This document shows, piece after piece, positions 61,882-64,000 of a DNA stretch of 64,000 nucleotides. The notes beneath the pieces were generated by a model that did not search any database, was not told where the DNA came from, and worked only from the letters and a program-made list of their open reading frames with translations. Each line of letters starts with the position of its first letter. Within the stretch, counting starts at the first letter, position 1. Position numbers and translations under genes: made by a program. Source of the DNA: Trueperella bernardiae (GTDB taxonomy: Bacteria > Actinomycetota > Actinomycetes > Actinomycetales > Actinomycetaceae); NCBI RefSeq assembly GCF_001469025.1, contig NZ_LNIZ01000002.1, positions 1 to 64,000 on the forward strand, written 5' to 3'.

Positions 61882-63059
61882 GCAGGCGCGCTGAGGGTGC
61901 GGCCGGTGCCGAGGGGGCCGGCCGCACCGGCCGTGCTTGGCGCGGACGCGAAGCGGGCTGGTCGGGCAGCACAAGCCGGGCGGGCAGCGCGGGCCGGGGC
62001 GACGGCGTCGTGAAACGCTCACGCGAAGAGCTGCGCGAGCAGGTGGGCGGCATGGCAATGGCGTTCGTGTGGCTGGTGTTCCTCATCAATCCGGTGGTGG
62101 AGATCCTCGGGCAGACGGAGCCCGCGTGGCTGAAGGCTGTCCAGCTCGGGGGCCTGGCCCTCTTCGCCGCCGCGTACATCACCGGCACCGCCTACGCGCT
62201 CACCCGTCCCGACCCCTTCTCCGACACTTTCTACCCCGCCACGGCAGTAGCCGTCGCCGTGTCCGGCGCCATCTTCATCGCCAACACCGCGGTCTACCCC
62301 GGCGCCGCCGCACTTGGGATCTACGTGGTGGCCCAGCTCGTCATCACCCTGCCCCCACGCATCGGGTATTGGGCGGGAGGGCTGCTGTGTGCGGTCGTCG
62401 TCGGGCTGATCTCGCGCCTGCCGGGGGACGGGATGTGGGCCCTGGGGTTCATCGCGGTGGCCGTGTACGTCTCCACCATCGGCAGCAGCTACTTCACGCG
62501 CCAATCCGAGCGCGACAAGCGCGCCGCCCGCCGCGAAGCCACCCTCGACGAACGCGAGCGCATCGCCCGCGACGTCCACGACGTCCTCGGCCACACCCTC
62601 ACCGTCATCTCCCTCAAATCCGAGCTCGCCAACAAACTCCTCGACCGCGACGTCGAGCGCGCCCGCGCCGAAATCGCCGACATCCACCAGCTCAGCCGGC
62701 AAGCCATCGCCGAGGTCCGCTCCACCGTGTCCGGGCTCGCCGGGCGGCAGCTGGCCGCGGAGCTCACGCACATTGAGGAGGTCGCCGACGACGCCGACCC
62801 CAGCCACCGCATCCTCTTCGGCTGGGTGGTGCGTGAGGCGATGACCAACATCGTGCGCCACTCGGGGGCGCGACACGCGTGGATCAAGATTGGTGCACAG
62901 AGGATCGTGGTGGCCGACGACGGTGTGGGGTTCTCGCCGATGTCCGAGGGCAACGGACTGCGCGGGCTACGCCAGCGCGTGGAGAACGCCGGCGGTAGGC
63001 TGAAGGTGACAAGCCCCGGGCCGGGCGGGCGCGGGGCGCAAATCGAGGTGGAACTGTGA
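61878..63059 (+). CDS. DesK-like sensor histidine kinase
   Basis: A 393-residue kinase. About 45 Gly/Ala/Arg-rich residues precede four to five membrane helices (residues 57-205). The HisKA_3 domain has His234 in ERERIARDVHDVLGHTL, and the ATPase domain shows VREAMTNIVRHSGARH and VADDGVGFSPMSEGNGLRGLRQR. The GTG at 61878 overlaps the permease stop. A GTG at 62010 would remove the low-complexity tail but lacks a ribosome site. It likely senses membrane state or the exporter's substrate and acts through the regulator that follows. Confidence 0.92.
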   Translation: MSRRAEGAAGAEGAGRTGRAWRGREAGWSGSTSRAGSAGRGDGVVKRSREELREQVGGMAMAFVWLVFLINPVVEILGQTEPAWLKAVQLGGLALFAAAYITGTAYALTRPDPFSDTFYPATAVAVAVSGAIFIANTAVYPGAAALGIYVVAQLVITLPPRIGYWAGGLLCAVVVGLISRLPGDGMWALGFIAVAVYVSTIGSSYFTRQSERDKRAARREATLDERERIARDVHDVLGHTLTVISLKSELANKLLDRDVERARAEIADIHQLSRQAIAEVRSTVSGLAGRQLAAELTHIEEVADDADPSHRILFGWVVREAMTNIVRHSGARHAWIKIGAQRIVVADDGVGFSPMSEGNGLRGLRQRVENAGGRLKVTSPGPGGRGAQIEVEL

Positions 63060-63667
63060 GCCCAATACGCGTTGTTCTCGCTGATGACCAGGCGCTCGTG
63101 CGGGGCGCGCTCGCCGCGCTACTCTCGCTTGAGGACGGCATCGAGGTGGTGGGCGAGGCCGGGGACGGCGAGGAACTCGTGGCGCTGGTGGGCAAGGTGG
63201 CGCCGGATGTGGCGCTGGTGGACATCGAGATGCCCGGCATGGACGGGATCGAGGCCACGCGGCAGATCGCGGGCCGGTGGCCGGAGGTGAAGTGTCTGGT
63301 GGTGACCACGTTCGGGCGGCCGGGCTACCTGCAGCGGGCGCTGGAGGCCGGGGCACGCGGGTTCGTGGTGAAAGAAACACCCGCCGAACAGCTGGCCGAC
63401 ATGGTCCGCGGCGTGCACGCCGGCAAGCGCGTGATCGACCCGGCGCTCGCCACCGAATCCCTGTTTTCCGGGGTGAACCCCCTCACTGCCCGCGAGCGCG
63501 AGATCCTGCGCATCGCCCTCGAAGGCGGGAAAGTGGCTGATATTGCGGGGCGCGTGCACCTGTCCAAGGGGACGGTGCGCAACCACCTGTCCTCGGCGAT
63601 CGGGAAGATGGGCGTCACTACGCGGAGCGAGGCAGCGCGGACCGCCCAGGACCAGGGGTGGCTCTAG
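63056..63667 (+). CDS. DesR-like NarL family response regulator
   Basis: A 203-residue regulator. The receiver has VLADDQALVRGALAALLS, phospho-acceptor Asp56 in LVDIEMPGMDG, and TTFGRPGYLQRALEAGARGFVVKE. The LuxR HTH is LTAREREILRIALEGGKVADIAGRVHLSKGTVRNHLSSAIGKM. The GTG start overlaps the kinase stop (GTGA). Last gene of the ABC-2/two-component operon, probably autoregulating it. Confidence 0.93.
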   Translation: MSPIRVVLADDQALVRGALAALLSLEDGIEVVGEAGDGEELVALVGKVAPDVALVDIEMPGMDGIEATRQIAGRWPEVKCLVVTTFGRPGYLQRALEAGARGFVVKETPAEQLADMVRGVHAGKRVIDPALATESLFSGVNPLTAREREILRIALEGGKVADIAGRVHLSKGTVRNHLSSAIGKMGVTTRSEAARTAQDQGWL

Positions 63668-63730
63668 GCGGCGTGGTAGGGCCGGGCTGCCAGCCCGTGC
63701 CGGCGGGCGCGGCGGGCTCTTCTGGTCGAC

Positions 63731-63807
63731 CCGTGGCTAACTAGTGAATCTGAGCCCGAAAACGCCGGATTTCCGGACCAAAACCACCAAACTCACCTGT
63801 TAGCAAC
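63731..63807. repeat. Possible degenerate family 1 repeat
   Basis: AACTAGTGAATCTGAG resembles the AACTCGTGAATCTG and AACTCGTGAACCTGAG arms of copies D and B, and lies at an operon 3' end as those do. The rest of the 77-bp frame matches poorly and its right end would overlap the last codons of the partial gene on the - strand. Confidence 0.3.
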
Positions 63808-64000
63808 ACGGGCCTCACGCCGGTAGAGCACAATCTCGCGCCCGAGGTAGACCGCAATGAGGAGCAACACCGCAATGGAGATAGGCAGCCACCAGGGGAA
63901 CCGCGGGAGCTCGGAGGCCTGGCCGGCGCTGTCGACGTCGGCGGCAGGGGTGGGGATGATGCGCTCGCCGGTAACAAGGATGCGGTGGCTGTTGACGCCG
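63793..64000 (-). CDS. C-terminal end of a membrane-anchored protein (partial)
   Basis: The last 68 residues of a - strand gene that begins outside the window; the stop is at 63795-63793. The visible part is GVNSHRILVTGERIIPTPA, a short acidic linker, then a single helix (WWLPISIAVLLLIAVYLG) and a positively charged tail (REIVLYRREARVANR). This is the form of a secreted or surface domain tethered by a C-terminal membrane helix with its end in the cytoplasm. No family can be named from so little. It converges on the response regulator gene. Confidence 0.7.
   Translation of the reverse strand, partial: GVNSHRILVTGERIIPTPAADVDSAGQASELPRFPWWLPISIAVLLLIAVYLGREIVLYRREARVANR

Overview
The window is high-GC DNA from an actinomycete, most likely a host-associated, facultatively anaerobic member of the Actinomycetaceae or a close relative. 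That reading rests on the codon bias, lipoprotein-type solute-binding proteins, Rib/YPDG-type surface repeats, GHGW-type FG-GAP repeats, a class III ribonucleotide reductase and a Bifidobacterium-like galacto-N-biose/lacto-N-biose (GNB/LNB) pathway. The genus cannot be fixed from the sequence alone. No rRNA, tRNA, CRISPR array, prophage or intact insertion sequence was seen.

Layout. 1-2485 (-): start of a very large secreted surface protein that runs off the left edge. 3002-7685 (-): an operon of a ROK repressor, a GH29 alpha-fucosidase, an M81 (MlrC-like) metallopeptidase and a CutC-family protein, divergent from 7875-13750 (+), a complete peptide/oligosaccharide (Dpp/Opp-type) ABC importer. 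13968-16048 (-): a ROK sugar kinase and a second, paralogous ROK repressor, divergent from 16279-24365 (+): the GNB/LNB operon (sugar-binding lipoprotein, two permeases, LNB phosphorylase, N-acetylhexosamine 1-kinase, hexose-1-phosphate uridylyltransferase). 24550-29436 (+): a 1628-residue secreted GH20 lacto-N-biosidase that would release the disaccharide the operon imports. 29529-38024: a GH4 glycosidase, a small secreted orphan, a PfkB kinase, an Rbs-type ABC importer and its GntR regulator. 38224-42027: an App1-like phosphatase, an ADP-ribosylglycohydrolase, a small YtxH-like protein and a membrane-anchored EEP-family hydrolase. 42310-47725: an aldohexuronate (fructuronate to KDG to KDPG) operon with its divergent IclR regulator. 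47978-49900: an OafA-like acyltransferase. 50130-52900 (-): nrdD-nrdG with paired NrdR boxes. 53150-55550 (-): a decayed mutarotase gene, a lipoprotein and a chymotrypsin-like protease in lower-GC DNA. 56394-63667: two ABC exporter/two-component modules. The window ends inside a membrane protein gene on the - strand.

How the genes work together. Most of the window is a host-glycan foraging locus. Fucosidase, lacto-N-biosidase, phosphorylase, GH4 enzyme and uronate catabolism would use mucin, milk or glycosaminoglycan sugars, and each importer or catabolic block sits next to its own ROK, GntR or IclR regulator.

Two families of dispersed intergenic repeats run through the window. One is a 77-bp element with CCGACA...TGTCGG ends: five clear copies, all exactly 77 bp, and one doubtful copy. 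The other is a 53-56 bp palindrome with three copies, one of which lies in frame inside the PfkB kinase gene.
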